Below, in pieces: positions 17,072 through 26,394 of a stretch of 64,000 nucleotides of DNA. The notes beneath the pieces are model-generated. The model was not told the origin of the DNA and ran no database searches. It saw nothing but the letters and a program-made list of their open reading frames with translations. Where the stretch lies: NCBI RefSeq assembly GCF_010994095.1, contig NZ_WJYO01000006.1, positions 186,001 to 250,000 on the forward strand. Direction: 5' to 3'. This DNA is from Mumia xiangluensis. GTDB lineage: Bacteria > Actinomycetota > Actinomycetes > Propionibacteriales > Nocardioidaceae. Position numbers and translations under genes: made by a program. Every line of letters starts with the position of its first letter. Position 1 is the first letter of the stretch.

Positions 17072-17314
17072 ATGGAACTCACTCTCTGCCCACAGTGCGG
17101 CGCACCAGCCGAGGTCACGTGGCGCTTCGCCGAGGAGAGCACGGACGGACCCGTGGAGCACGTCCGGGTCAGATGTCTGAACCGCCACTGGTTCATGGGT
17201 CCAGCTGACTCGCTGCTGCCCGCTGACCGGTCCCGCACGGGATCACCCGGCTCGGTGACGCGCCTCGGTCCCCGCCCGGCACACTCGGCGGACCGCTGGG
17301 GCGACGGCGCCTGA
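17072..17314 (+). CDS. small zinc-ribbon protein
   Basis: 80-residue protein that begins with a CPQCGAP zinc knuckle and has a second partial ligand set in VRCLNRHWF. It is followed by a low-complexity basic tail. Proteins like this are common next to tRNA genes in actinobacteria and have no known role. ATG 17072 is chosen because GGGAGG (17061-17066) lies five bases upstream; ATG 17069 would leave only two. It ends one base before the convergent VOC gene. Confidence 0.7.
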   Translation: MELTLCPQCGAPAEVTWRFAEESTDGPVEHVRVRCLNRHWFMGPADSLLPADRSRTGSPGSVTRLGPRPAHSADRWGDGA

Positions 17315-17315
17315 C

Positions 17316-17687
17316 TCAGCCCGCGGCGATCGGCGGCGCCCACCGCGGTCTGCGGATGAGACAGAACGGGTGCCCGGCAGGATCCGCGTACACGTCACCG
17401 CCCAGCGATCTGGCCCCGAGCCGTACGACCTGCTCGCGCGCCGCATCGACGTCGTCGACCATCACGTCCACGTGCATCTGCTGCGGCACCCGTGGGTCGG
17501 GCCAGGTCGCCGCGACGAGCCCGGGCGCCCGCTGGAACGCCATGCCGGACGTCTCCTCGTCGGCGGAGACGACGACGAAGTCACCGTCGTCGAAGGTGAC
17601 CGGGTCGCCCAGCACCGCGGACCAGAACGCGGCGCTCGCCTGCGGGTCCGGAGCGTCGATCACGAGGTGGTGCAGTCGGCCGATCAT
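17316..17687 (-). CDS. VOC family protein (glyoxalase-like)
   Basis: Single-module vicinal-oxygen-chelate protein of 123 residues with the beta-alpha-beta-beta-beta pattern: LHHLVIDAPDPQASAAFWSAVLG, VDVMVDDVDAAREQVVRLGA and YADPAGHPFCLI. Two half-modules make one domain and it probably acts as a dimer. Candidate metal ligands are the His of LHHLVI and MHVDV. Members of this subgroup include bleomycin-resistance-like binders and uncharacterised dioxygenases. Start ATG 17687 overlaps the MFS stop by four bases, so it belongs to the efflux operon. Confidence 0.88.
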   Translation of the reverse strand: MIGRLHHLVIDAPDPQASAAFWSAVLGDPVTFDDGDFVVVSADEETSGMAFQRAPGLVAATWPDPRVPQQMHVDVMVDDVDAAREQVVRLGARSLGGDVYADPAGHPFCLIRRPRWAPPIAAG

Positions 17688-19345
17688 CGCTCCCCCTCCC
17701 TGGCGCCCGTGCCTGGTGGGGCGCGCTCGGGCTCGGTGCCTGCGACGGGGCGCGTCGGCAGCAGGCGCGTGAGGAACAGGGCGATCGCCACGAACAGCGC
17801 GAGCACGACGAGGCTCAGGCGCAGTCCGGCGATCCTCGCCTCCGTGTTCTCCTCGACCACGGCGTCCGCCTGGTCCTCGGGCACTCCGGCGTCGGCGAGG
17901 GACGACTCGAGCTGGGAATCCGACACGAACGGGATCCCGGACGCGAGCTCGACGCCCGCCGAGTCGGCGACCTCGTCCGGGACGGCGGGGTTGTCCTCGA
18001 TCCCGGCGAGGAACGAGACGGTCAGCGCACCGATCAGCACAGACCCGGCGAGCGCCGTACCGAGCGAGGCACCGAGGTTCGTCGCGGTGTTCTGCAGACC
18101 CCCGACCTCGGGGCTCTTCTCGTCCGGCAGCGCCGAGACCGTCACCGCGCCCAGCTGTGAGGCGAGCGCCCCGACACCCAGGCCGGCGAACAGCAGCGGC
18201 ACGGTGACGATCTCGGCTCCGGCGCCGGCCTCGAGGGCGAGCACGAGAGACGCGATGCCGACGAGCAGGGCGCTCAGGCCCCACGACACGACCGTGCGCG
18301 GAGACGCGCGTGGCCAGAGCCGAGGCACGCCCACCGCGGCGGCGAGCAGGGTGATCGAGAGCGGGAGCAGCCGGACGCCGGTCTCCACCGCGCTCAGACC
18401 GAGTGCGACCGAGAGGAACAGCGGGATCGTGAAGAAGAGTCCCGCCTGCACCAGGAACTGGAAGAAGAACATCGTGAGGCCGCCGACGAGCTGCTTGTTG
18501 CGCAGCATCGTCGTGTCCACGAGAGGCTCGCGGCCGGCTGCGCTCACGTGCCCCTCCCAGGAGAGGAAGAGGCGGAGCACGACCAGGCCGGCCAGGATGC
18601 ACCACACGGTCGGCGAGAGACCCACGATCGACGGTCCGCCCTCGTTGGGGCGTACCCACCCCCACACCCCCGACCGCAGCACGCCGTACACCACCAGCGC
18701 CAGCCCGACCGCCGACAGCACTGCCCCGACCACGTCCAGCGAAGTCCTCCCGGCGGGCCGCTCGTCATGCATGCGTCGCGCGAGGAAGAGGATCCCGATG
18801 ACCACGACGACCTCGCCGGCGAAGACGAGACGCCACGTCAGGTACGTCGTCATCGCCCCGCCGATCAGCGGGCCTGCGGCGACCGCGATCGCGCCTGCCG
18901 ACGCGACCAGCCCGTACGCCCGAGGGCGCTGGTCGGGAGCGAAGTTGGTGGCGACCAGGGCCACGATCGCCGGCATGATCAGGGCGGCGCCCAGACCCTC
19001 GAGCAGCGACCAGCCGAGGAGGAGCACCGCGAGGTTGGGAGCGATCGCCGTCGTGAACGATCCGACCCCGTAGACGACGCATCCGATCGCGAATGCGCGC
19101 CGGCGCCCGATCATGCTGCCGATCTTGCCGCCGGTGATCATCGTGGCAGCCATCACCAGCGTGTAGAGAGTGATCGCGGTCTGGATGCCCGTGACGGTGG
19201 TGTCCAGGTCGGAGGCGACCTGCGCGATCGACACGTTCATCACGGAGCTGTCGAGCGTCATCAAGAACTGGCCGGAGGCAAGCGTCAGCAAGACGATCCC
19301 GCCGGCGCTGGTCGCACTTCGGTCCGTCGTGCCCTCACCTGCCAT
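17684..19345 (-). CDS. DHA2 family MFS drug exporter
   Basis: Proton-driven multidrug exporter with fourteen predicted helices, 553 residues. The DHA2 signatures are GQFLMTLDSSVMNVSIAQVA in helix 1 (with the conserved Asp), GGKIGSMIGRRRAF (motif A) and GLVASAGAIAVAAGPLIGG (motif C). A long polar extracytoplasmic loop near residues 460-510 separates the last two helices. ATG 19345 is supported by CACACT six bases upstream, while GTG 19351 is also in frame. It is coupled to the VOC protein, an association typical of antibiotic resistance or detoxification pairs; the substrate is unknown. Confidence 0.92.
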   Translation of the reverse strand: MAGEGTTDRSATSAGGIVLLTLASGQFLMTLDSSVMNVSIAQVASDLDTTVTGIQTAITLYTLVMAATMITGGKIGSMIGRRRAFAIGCVVYGVGSFTTAIAPNLAVLLLGWSLLEGLGAALIMPAIVALVATNFAPDQRPRAYGLVASAGAIAVAAGPLIGGAMTTYLTWRLVFAGEVVVVIGILFLARRMHDERPAGRTSLDVVGAVLSAVGLALVVYGVLRSGVWGWVRPNEGGPSIVGLSPTVWCILAGLVVLRLFLSWEGHVSAAGREPLVDTTMLRNKQLVGGLTMFFFQFLVQAGLFFTIPLFLSVALGLSAVETGVRLLPLSITLLAAAVGVPRLWPRASPRTVVSWGLSALLVGIASLVLALEAGAGAEIVTVPLLFAGLGVGALASQLGAVTVSALPDEKSPEVGGLQNTATNLGASLGTALAGSVLIGALTVSFLAGIEDNPAVPDEVADSAGVELASGIPFVSDSQLESSLADAGVPEDQADAVVEENTEARIAGLRLSLVVLALFVAIALFLTRLLPTRPVAGTEPERAPPGTGAREGER

Positions 19346-19399
19346 GCCCACAGTGTGGCGGCGCGTCGAGCCTCCCGCTCGGGCTATTTCACGGCAGAC

Positions 19400-19436
19400 G
19401 TCGGCCCCGCGACCCGAACCGGGTCACGGGGCCGAC
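19400..19436 (-). terminator. strong hairpin after the Pro/Gln-rich membrane protein gene
   Basis: GTCGGCCCCG (19400-19409) pairs perfectly with CGGGGCCGAC (19427-19436), extended by GACCC/GGGTC around a GAACC loop with one mismatched pair. It stands 35 bases beyond the stop at 19472. There is no T tract, as is common in high-GC actinobacteria. Confidence 0.75.
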
Positions 19437-19471
19437 ATCGCCTGCATCTCAGCCTCGTCGAGGCCCCGGCG

Positions 19472-20320
19472 TCACGGGGTCGCGGACGGGATGTCCAGGT
19501 CGTCGAGGTCCGGCAGGTCGGGCGCGTCGACGGCACCGAAGTCGTCGACCTTCCAGCCGCCACCCTGCTTCTCGAGCTCGACCTCCTGGTCGACCGTGGT
19601 GCCGAGCATCTCGAGCGACAAGGTGACGGTCGCCTCGTCGCCGTCCACCTTGGAGTCCTTGATGGTGAAATCGGCGTCGCGCAGGGCCTTCAGCATGCCG
19701 GCGCCGCCGTCCTCGCCCTCCAGCGACTCCTTGCACTTGTCGGCGCCCTCACCGTTGCGGAAATCGTCGGTGGTGACCTCGACCAGCGCGTCGCAGTCGC
19801 CGTCCTGGACGGCGTCGATGAACTGCTGGGTCGCATCCTCCGGGGATCCGGCACCGCTGCCGCCGCTGCTGCCGAACAGGAAGACCGCAGCGAGGACGAC
19901 GAGCACCAGCGCGACGAGCGCGGCGCCGATGATCGCGATGAGCTTGCCGGGACCGCCCTTGCTGCCGTCGCCGGGTGCGTTCGGCGGCAGGTACTGCGGC
20001 TGCTGGCCGTACTGGGGCTGACCGTACTGCTGCTGGGGATAGCCCTGCTGGGGCGGCTGCTGGCCGTACGGCGGCTGCTGCTGGTAGCCCTGCTGGGGCG
20101 GCTGCTGGCCGTACTGCTGCCCGTACGGCGGCTGCTGCGGGTAGCCCTGCTGCGGCGGCTGCTGCCCGTACGGCGGCTGCTGGGGCTGCTGCGGGTAGCC
20201 CTGCTGCGGCGGCTGCTGCCCGTACGGCGGCTGCTGGGGCTGCTGCGGCGGCTGACCCGAGCGCGGCTGCGGGTCCTGCGGGTCGTCGTTGGACGGCTGA
20301 TCGGGCGTCTGATCGCTCAC
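19472..20320 (-). CDS. Pro/Gln/Tyr-rich N-terminal, single-pass membrane protein
   Basis: 282 residues in three parts. Residues 1 to about 115 are low-complexity repeats of [14 protein letters not shown]. One membrane helix follows ([23 protein letters not shown], about 127-149). A 120-residue outer domain beginning [18 protein letters not shown] has the layout of small lipoprotein-like DUF4878 or NTF2-type folds with two Cys likely paired. The disordered cytosolic tail resembles those of many actinobacterial surface proteins. GTG 20320 follows TACCGT (20327-20332) by six bases. Function unknown. Confidence 0.85.
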   Translation of the reverse strand: MSDQTPDQPSNDDPQDPQPRSGQPPQQPQQPPYGQQPPQQGYPQQPQQPPYGQQPPQQGYPQQPPYGQQYGQQPPQQGYQQQPPYGQQPPQQGYPQQQYGQPQYGQQPQYLPPNAPGDGSKGGPGKLIAIIGAALVALVLVVLAAVFLFGSSGGSGAGSPEDATQQFIDAVQDGDCDALVEVTTDDFRNGEGADKCKESLEGEDGGAGMLKALRDADFTIKDSKVDGDEATVTLSLEMLGTTVDQEVELEKQGGGWKVDDFGAVDAPDLPDLDDLDIPSATP

Positions 20321-20390
20321 AGGCGTACGGTACGCGACCGGAGGGGCAGGTGTCGCGCCGTGCTGCTGCCCCTCGTGGCGTGGCGCACCG

Positions 20391-21878
20391 TCACCGGGAG
20401 CGCATCAGGGCGGGCAAGCCACCGAGTGCCGCGACGCCGAGCGCCGAGCGCGGCTCGTAGCCGACGCGCCAGAGTCCGCCGTGCGCCGCGTTCTCCGCGA
20501 ACAGCTCCTCCGGGTTGTCGCGGGTGGGCGGCGTCCGGTGCAGGTCGTGGACGAGGAGCGCGGCCATCAGCGCGCGCGTCGTGGCCGGTTGGAAGATCTC
20601 GACGCCGAAGTACTTCGCGCCGCCGTACGCGGCCGCGAGGACACGGTTCTTCGTCACGGACCGCGTCCAGGTCGCCGGTGCGACGTTGAACGAGACCCGC
20701 TGGCCCGCGTCCTCGGCGACGACGCCGCGCCAGCGCTGGAGCCGCTTCGCCATGGCGTAGTTGGGTCCCTGCTGCGGGACGAGGATGTCGGCGACGCCGG
20801 TCCCGTCGGGCAGCACCGTCGCGTAGTTCGGGACGAAAAGCCGCCCGCGGCTCACGGCACGCAGCGGTGCCTGGAGGAGGCGTACGGCGCCGCGCTCGCC
20901 GTACGCACGCTGGCTGGCCTCGACGACGTTGCCCGGGACCACGAACGCATCCGTCGGGGTAGCGAGGTAGGCGATCGCCGTGTTGCGCCCGCTAGCGGTC
21001 ATCCGCTCGGCGATGACGTCGGCCGCGGCGGTGACCCGCACGTGGGCGCCGCCGTCGGCGTAGGCGTACATGCCGACGACGACGTCGTGCGCGGCGGTGT
21101 CCCGGAGCCAGCGGACGACGTCGCCGGTCCGGGTGACGAGGTCGGCGCCGGGCGTGCCGTCGGGGGCCACGGGGTACGAGGTGGTGCCGGCGCCGCTCTC
21201 CGCGAGGGTGCGGATGCGGTCCCAGATCTGGGGGGACGGCACGTCGACGGCGAGGACGTCGGCGCCCCACGAGGTGAGCGAGCCGAACGGGCTCATCTCC
21301 GCAGCAGCGCCGAGGAGCACGACCGTCCGGCCGGGGACCGCGAGCCACTCCGGGTGGTCGATCACGGACTCGATGGCCGTGACGAACGACCGCTCGACGA
21401 CGCCGGCGTCCTCCCACCGGTGCAGCTGCTCGCGGAGGGCCTCACCGCGCAGCGTCGCGCCGCCGTACGGCACGGTGAGCTCGCGCTCCGGGACGGAGGT
21501 GCCGTGGACGACCTCCGTGGCGAACCCGGCGGCGGTGTCCTCGGGGACCCAGCCGGCGAGCGGGACGTCGCCGTCCGGGGTCGCGGCGACCATGCGGGCC
21601 CGCATGGACGCGACGCCGTTCTCCGCGAGGGCCAGAGCGGCCTTCGGCGACTCAGCCGACGCGGCAGTCACGCGGCCGATGAGCGGGACGTAGTCGGAGC
21701 GCCACTGGGGTGCCGTCTCGATGTCAGCGGCGAGGTTCGGGTCGACGTCGCGGGTGGCGTCGACGAGTATCCCCCGCACGGTGGGCGTCGAGGACCGACG
21801 GTCGTCAACGGTCGGGAAGGCGATCGTGGTCTGGTCCGATGGCTGCTGCACCCCTCCAGTATCCGAGGTTCCCCTCAT
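20391..21878 (-). CDS. conserved hypothetical protein with a Rossmann-like core
   Basis: 495-residue protein I cannot assign. It has a nucleotide- or SAM-binding-looking strand-loop-helix ([15 protein letters not shown]) ending in a second strand LAVDVPS whose Asp would bind a ribose. A conserved-looking N-terminal block reads [23 protein letters not shown], followed by a region rich in Asp. No membrane helix or signal peptide is visible. Its ATG overlaps the MocR regulator stop by four bases, so it sits in that regulator's operon and is the obvious candidate target. It ends 70 bases from the Pro/Gln-rich gene. Confidence 0.6.
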   Translation of the reverse strand: MRGTSDTGGVQQPSDQTTIAFPTVDDRRSSTPTVRGILVDATRDVDPNLAADIETAPQWRSDYVPLIGRVTAASAESPKAALALAENGVASMRARMVAATPDGDVPLAGWVPEDTAAGFATEVVHGTSVPERELTVPYGGATLRGEALREQLHRWEDAGVVERSFVTAIESVIDHPEWLAVPGRTVVLLGAAAEMSPFGSLTSWGADVLAVDVPSPQIWDRIRTLAESGAGTTSYPVAPDGTPGADLVTRTGDVVRWLRDTAAHDVVVGMYAYADGGAHVRVTAAADVIAERMTASGRNTAIAYLATPTDAFVVPGNVVEASQRAYGERGAVRLLQAPLRAVSRGRLFVPNYATVLPDGTGVADILVPQQGPNYAMAKRLQRWRGVVAEDAGQRVSFNVAPATWTRSVTKNRVLAAAYGGAKYFGVEIFQPATTRALMAALLVHDLHRTPPTRDNPEELFAENAAHGGLWRVGYEPRSALGVAALGGLPALMRSR

Positions 21879-23392
21879 GTTTTGTCCAGCGCCCCCGGGA
21901 TGACGTCGGCGATCAGGCCGATTCCCTCGGCCACGACCCCCGGCGTGTGAGCGGCGTACCCCAGCACCAGACCTGGCTCACCCGGCACCTGACGGTGCAG
22001 GGACAGCGGGTGCACCTTGACGCCGCGCTCGAGGGCGTGCCGCGCGACAGCGGTGTCGTCGGTCCCCGGCGGCAGCGTGACGACGAGGTGGAGGCCAGCC
22101 GCCGCGCCGCGCACCGTGGCAGCAGGCAGGCGCGACGCTAGCGCGCTCACCATCGCGTCGCGCCGAGCACGGTGGCGACCGCGCAGCGCCCGCAGGTGCC
22201 GCTCCATCGCCCCGGAGTCCATCAGGTGGGCCAGCACGAGCTGTGGGAGAGCCGGGTTGCCGAGGTCCACGTCCCGCTTGAGGCGCAGCACCGGTGCCCG
22301 CAGGCGTGGAGGGGCGATCAGCCAGCCGGTCCGCAGGGCGGGAGCGAGCAGCTTCGAGACACTGCCGACGTACGCGACCGCGTCGCCGAGCGTCGCGCGC
22401 AGCGCGGGCACGGGGGCTCGGTCGTACCGGTGCTCGGCGTCGTAGTCGTCCTCGAGGACCAGTCCCCCACCCTCGACCCAGGACCCGAGCTCGCGGCGCC
22501 GCGCCCCGCTGAGGACGACCCCGGTCGGGAACTGGTGCGCCGGGGTCGTCATCACGACGCGTGTGCCGCTCGAACGGAGGGCGTCGACCCGCAGCCCATC
22601 GTCGTCGACGGCCACCGGTACGGGGTCCAGCCCGACCCGCCGCAGCTGCTGGCGCGCGCCGAACGACCCGGGGTCCTCCATGCCGACCCGGGTCGTTCCC
22701 GCGTCGCGCAGCACGTGGGCGAGGAGGAAGAACGCCTGCGCGGCGCCCGCGACCACGAGGACGTCGTCGGGGTCGACCCTGATCCCCCGGCTGCGCGCGA
22801 CCCACCGTGACACTGCCGCCCGGAACGCGGGAGCGCCTCGCGGGTCGCCGTAGCCCAGCTCAGCCGCCGCCCGTGCGCCGATCACCTCCCGCTCCGCCCG
22901 GAGCCACGCCGCGCGCGGGAACGCGGTCAGGTCAGGGACACCGGGCGAGAGATCGATGCGTGCCGGCGCGGCGCGGAGCCGGTCGACCACGTCGTCGGCG
23001 GAGAGATCGTCGAAGATGCCAGGCGCGACCGTCGTCGGCAGGGAGGACGGCGGGCGGTACGACGGAGCCGCCCCGGGCGGCTGGACCGGACGCGACACGA
23101 CGATCGTGCCGCCGCGCCCCTGCCCGACGACGTGTCCCTCGTCGGCCAGGCGCTGGTACGCCTCGGTGACCACGCCGCGCGAGACCCCGACCTCGGCGGC
23201 GAGCGTACGAGTGGGCGGGAGGTGGTCGCCCACGCCCAGCGTGCCGCTGACGATCGCCTCCCGGATGCGTGTGGTGAGCCAGGTCGTACGCCCGCCTGGC
23301 GGGACGTCGCCCAGCCAGAGTGCGAGGAAGTCCGATCCAGCACCCGGCTGGGCTTTGGACCTGGCGAGTGGTTGCTGATTGGCACTGTCCAC
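21875..23392 (-). CDS. MocR/PdxR-type regulator (GntR HTH fused to aminotransferase domain)
   Basis: Chimeric transcription factor of 505 residues. The N-terminal GntR winged helix spans about residues 35-100 (GDHLPPTRTLAAEVGVSRGVVTEAYQRL), joined by a linker to a fold-type I PLP aminotransferase domain. The Schiff-base Lys is in GSVSKLLAPALRTGW. Upstream motifs include LEDDYDAEHRYD and VVAGAAQAFFLL. Family members such as PdxR and GabR sense PLP or amino-PLP adducts and control vitamin B6, GABA or taurine genes. No PLP synthesis gene is present here, so the sensor target is unclear. It overlaps the unknown gene 20391-21878 and diverges from an EamA exporter. Confidence 0.93.
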   Translation of the reverse strand: MDSANQQPLARSKAQPGAGSDFLALWLGDVPPGGRTTWLTTRIREAIVSGTLGVGDHLPPTRTLAAEVGVSRGVVTEAYQRLADEGHVVGQGRGGTIVVSRPVQPPGAAPSYRPPSSLPTTVAPGIFDDLSADDVVDRLRAAPARIDLSPGVPDLTAFPRAAWLRAEREVIGARAAAELGYGDPRGAPAFRAAVSRWVARSRGIRVDPDDVLVVAGAAQAFFLLAHVLRDAGTTRVGMEDPGSFGARQQLRRVGLDPVPVAVDDDGLRVDALRSSGTRVVMTTPAHQFPTGVVLSGARRRELGSWVEGGGLVLEDDYDAEHRYDRAPVPALRATLGDAVAYVGSVSKLLAPALRTGWLIAPPRLRAPVLRLKRDVDLGNPALPQLVLAHLMDSGAMERHLRALRGRHRARRDAMVSALASRLPAATVRGAAAGLHLVVTLPPGTDDTAVARHALERGVKVHPLSLHRQVPGEPGLVLGYAAHTPGVVAEGIGLIADVIPGALDKT

Positions 23393-23421
23393 GGGTCCAT
23401 CCTGGCAACAGGGTGGGTCAC

Positions 23422-24399
23422 ATGCACCGTGAACCTCACCGCTCCGCTCCCGCCGGCACTCATCCGGCCTACTACGTCCCCGGCGCCGTCGGCATGGCCC
23501 TCGTCGGTGGCAGCGTCGCCGTCTCCCACGTGCTCGTGGACGCGCCGTTGATGACGGCGCAGGCGATCCGGTACGCCGCAGCCGCCGCCGTGCTCATCCT
23601 CTGCGCACGCATCCTCGGACGTGCCGTTCCCATGCCGCGGCGACGCGACTGGCCGTTGCTCGTCCTGCTCGCCGGATCGGGCCTGGTGCTCTTCAACGTC
23701 GCCCTCGTCCGAGGTGCTGAGCATGCCGAACCCGCGGCGATCGCCGTCGCGGTGGCGTCGGTTCCCGTCGTCCTCGGGCTCCTCGGACCACTTCTCGAGA
23801 GCAGCTCCCCGTCGCGCCGCCTGCTGGCTGCCGCTGCGACGGTCACTGCTGGGAGCGTGCTGGTCCAGGGCTTCGGACGCACCGACGCGTACGGCGTGGG
23901 CTGGGCCGCCGTCGCCCTGGCGTGCGAGGCGGCATTCACCCTCCTCGCGGTCCCGCTCCTGCCACGGCTCGGCGCCTGGGGCGTGTCCGTCCACTCGGTC
24001 CTGGTCGGGACGGCCATGTTCGCGGTCCTCGCGCTGCTCACCGAAGGCCCGACCGCCGCAGCACGCATCCAGCGGGACCAGTGGGTGGCCATCGCCTACC
24101 TCGCCATCCTCGTCACGGCCGTCGCTTTCGTGCTCTGGTACGCCACGGTCGCCCGGGTCGGCGCAGCATCAGCGGGTCTGTTGACCGGGGTCGCACCGGT
24201 CGCTGCCGCCGGGGTCGGCATCGTCGTGACGGGCGACGTCCCGGGCGCAGGTGTCTGGGTCGGCGTCGCCGTCGTCGCCGCCGGACTCGCGCTCGGGCTC
24301 GGGCGTCGCCGCACGACCGCGCCGGCGCAGCGCGACCCACAGATGCGTACGGGCGTGGGCGGTCCGACGCCCGCGTCTACGGCTGCTTCCGACGGCTGA
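23422..24399 (+). CDS. EamA family DMT transporter
   Basis: Drug/metabolite transporter of 325 residues with ten predicted helices in two EamA repeats; the second begins GVGWAAVALACEAAFTLL. Typical EamA patterns include ALVRGAEHAEPAAIAVAVASVP and AASAGLLTGVAPVAAAG. Possible substrates are amino acids or small metabolites. Its promoter shares a 29-base gap with the MocR gene, whose family often controls a divergent transporter. An upstream in-frame GTG (23320) lies inside the regulator gene and is not used. CAGGGT ends seven bases before ATG 23422. It overlaps the convergent FUSC gene by 23 bases. Confidence 0.9.
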   Translation: MHREPHRSAPAGTHPAYYVPGAVGMALVGGSVAVSHVLVDAPLMTAQAIRYAAAAAVLILCARILGRAVPMPRRRDWPLLVLLAGSGLVLFNVALVRGAEHAEPAAIAVAVASVPVVLGLLGPLLESSSPSRRLLAAAATVTAGSVLVQGFGRTDAYGVGWAAVALACEAAFTLLAVPLLPRLGAWGVSVHSVLVGTAMFAVLALLTEGPTAAARIQRDQWVAIAYLAILVTAVAFVLWYATVARVGAASAGLLTGVAPVAAAGVGIVVTGDVPGAGVWVGVAVVAAGLALGLGRRRTTAPAQRDPQMRTGVGGPTPASTAASDG

Positions 24400-25513
24400 C
24401 GCGTGGCGGCCAGGACGGGTCCCGCAACGGCGTGATCGGGGGTCCGATGTCGTCACTGTCGCCGGTCGGCAGCACGCCGAGGATCCGCCGGAGACTCACG
24501 ACGACCGCTGCGCCGGGGAAGGACTCCTCACCGTTCCCCACGGTGTCCCTGACCAGTGCCGAGAGCTGCTCGACGCCGACTGACAGCGCCCTGACGTCGT
24601 CCGCGCCGAGCGGCTCGTCGCCGACGAGCCGTCGTACGACCGAGGCGAGCTCGTCGAGGACGTCGGCGACGGTCTGCGCAGCGTCACCGCCCACACGGAG
24701 CCACGGGCGCGGCGACGACTGGACCTCACCGAGCATGTACGTGAGGTTCTCGACCAGCGCGGCGACCCGCTCGATCACGTCGGCCTCCGCGCGCCTCCTC
24801 CCGACCTGGTCACGCCAGCGCGAGGCGCGCAGGTTGCCGCGCAGGGAGTCGTCGAGGGTCGCGAAGCTCTCGCGCAGACGCAACGCGTCCGGGAGCACCT
24901 CCCGCGCGACGTCGAGCCACGCCGCTCCCGGGTCGTCGGTCCGTCCGCGGAGGACCTCCGCCATGCCTTCGAGCTGGTCGGCGACCTGGGCAGACACGGC
25001 GTCGAGGCGGCGCCGCGCGACCCGAGCCGGGATCGGCGGCAGCAGGAGAGTCAGCGTGATCCCGATCACCGCCCCGAGACTGACCTGCCCGACCAGACCG
25101 GCCACGAAGTCGGACGTGTCGATGTTGCCGAGGATGTAGGTGAACAGGGCAGCGGTGATCACCCAGCTGCGCTCGTCGCCGAGGCGGTCCCAGCCGGCGA
25201 GGATCACCGCGGAGAGGACGAGGAGTCCGACGCCTGCCCATCCCGGCAGAGGAAGCGCGTGGAAGAAGGCGCCGACGGCCGCGCCCATGACCAGCGCCAC
25301 GAAGATCTGGAGGGATCCTCGGAGCGAACCGGCCACGCTGGGGTGGACGGCAAGCACGGCACCCATCGGCGCGTAGTACGCGTAGTCGCCCAGCGGGCTC
25401 GGCATGAGGTTGCCGACCTGCCAGGCGACCGCGGCTGCGATCGCCGCCTTCACCGCGATGTGGAGGCGCGATCCGAGCAGCGGGTCGGTGCTCGCCGTCG
25501 AGCGCATGAGCAT
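24377..25513 (-). CDS. FUSC family / aromatic acid exporter-like membrane protein
   Basis: 378 residues: about six hydrophobic segments in the first 170 residues, then a long cytosolic helical domain with coiled-coil character. The membrane half fits the FUSC/ArAE family: SRLHIAVKAAIAAAVAWQVG, YYAPMGAVLAVHPSVAGSLRGSLQ and the LGAVIGITLTLLLPP turn. Members export aromatic acids or are half-size relatives of such exporters. ATG 25513 follows TAGCGT (25521-25526) by seven bases, supporting this start over GTG 25522. The 3' end overlaps the EamA gene antisense by 23 bases. Confidence 0.85.
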   Translation of the reverse strand: MLMRSTASTDPLLGSRLHIAVKAAIAAAVAWQVGNLMPSPLGDYAYYAPMGAVLAVHPSVAGSLRGSLQIFVALVMGAAVGAFFHALPLPGWAGVGLLVLSAVILAGWDRLGDERSWVITAALFTYILGNIDTSDFVAGLVGQVSLGAVIGITLTLLLPPIPARVARRRLDAVSAQVADQLEGMAEVLRGRTDDPGAAWLDVAREVLPDALRLRESFATLDDSLRGNLRASRWRDQVGRRRAEADVIERVAALVENLTYMLGEVQSSPRPWLRVGGDAAQTVADVLDELASVVRRLVGDEPLGADDVRALSVGVEQLSALVRDTVGNGEESFPGAAVVVSLRRILGVLPTGDSDDIGPPITPLRDPSWPPRVSRRKQP

Positions 25514-25587
25514 GCTGTTCACGCTAGTGCGGGCTGCGCTCGAAAGCCGATCGTTCGGAAGCCGACGCGGTCGGCGGGCGGCAGCGC

Positions 25588-26013
25588 TCAGCGCGCGCGG
25601 TGCTCGGCGGCCCCGGCGAACGTGGCGGCCTCGCGGTCGACCAGCGCACGGTAGTGCGTCCCCCCGATCGCCCCCGTCATGCCCGCGAGAAGGCCGGTCT
25701 GCTCCAGGACAAGCTCGAAGCGGGCTCCCGTCTCCCGCGCGACCACCCGGTGCGAGGCCTCCGTACGCACGCCGAGGACTGTCGCGCGCCAGGTGAAGCC
25801 CACGCCTTCCTCGACCTCGGTCACCCGCCACGACATCGCTCGCATGGACGGCTGCCTGACCACGTAGCGCTGGCCGACGACGAGTCCGCCGGCACCCTTC
25901 GGCGTCACCTTGATGAAGCTGTCGGTGATCAACGGCCACTCGGACGGGTCCGCGAGCACCGACCAGGCGACCTCGGCCGGCGCGGCGACATCGACCTGCA
26001 CCTCGTACCTCAT
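25588..26013 (-). CDS. SRPBCC family protein
   Basis: 141-residue START/Bet v1-like (SRPBCC) fold protein. It shows the helix-grip pattern: VDVAAPAEVAWSVLADPSEWPLIT at the start, YVVRQPSMRAMSWRVTEVEEG in the strands and a long C-terminal helix YRALVDREAATFAGAAEHRAR. These bind hydrophobic ligands or act as polyketide cyclase-like proteins. An RBS (GAGGA) lies upstream of ATG 26013. It follows the DoxX gene by 24 bases and may be cotranscribed with the CGNR-DoxX pair. Confidence 0.85.
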   Translation of the reverse strand: MRYEVQVDVAAPAEVAWSVLADPSEWPLITDSFIKVTPKGAGGLVVGQRYVVRQPSMRAMSWRVTEVEEGVGFTWRATVLGVRTEASHRVVARETGARFELVLEQTGLLAGMTGAIGGTHYRALVDREAATFAGAAEHRAR

Positions 26014-26037
26014 CGGCGTGTCCTCACAGAAGCGTCC

Positions 26038-26394
26038 TCATGCGAAGCTCACCCAGGCGACGCCGACGCAGATCACCAGCATCCCGATCGCGTTCATGAA
26101 CAGGTTGCGTCCGAGGTCGCGTGCGCGCAGGTGCGCGCCGATCGCGACCAGGAAGTAGGCGATGAGCGCGAAGGTCGTCACGAGTCCGAGGTACGGGACC
26201 CAGATCCCGGCGACGAGGCCGGCTGCCGCGGCGAGCTTGAGCGGAGTGAGGACGGGCCACCAGCGACGCGGAAAACGCACATCGGTCAGGCACTCCCGGA
26301 CGAACGCCAGCGGCTTCACGCAGAACACCGCGTCCGCGAGCTGGATCACGGCCAGCACCAGGACTGGCCAGACAGGATCGGGGAGGCTGCTCAC
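26038..26394 (-). CDS. DoxX-like family membrane protein
   Basis: 118 residues with four predicted membrane helices (PVLVLAVIQLADAVFCV, LKLAAAAGLVAGIWV, YLGLVTTFALIAYFLVAIGA and FMNAIGMLVICVGVAWV). The pattern around LTPLKLAAAAGLV fits the DoxX_2/DoxX-like family. Function is unsettled; some members act in thiosulfate or quinone redox. GTG 26394 overlaps the CGNR stop by four bases, so the two are one operon. Confidence 0.85.
   Translation of the reverse strand: MSSLPDPVWPVLVLAVIQLADAVFCVKPLAFVRECLTDVRFPRRWWPVLTPLKLAAAAGLVAGIWVPYLGLVTTFALIAYFLVAIGAHLRARDLGRNLFMNAIGMLVICVGVAWVSFA

Noticed and set aside
19975-20460. Ala/Gly-rich plus-strand frame
   Set aside because: A low-complexity shadow of the Gln/Pro repeats of the membrane protein gene.
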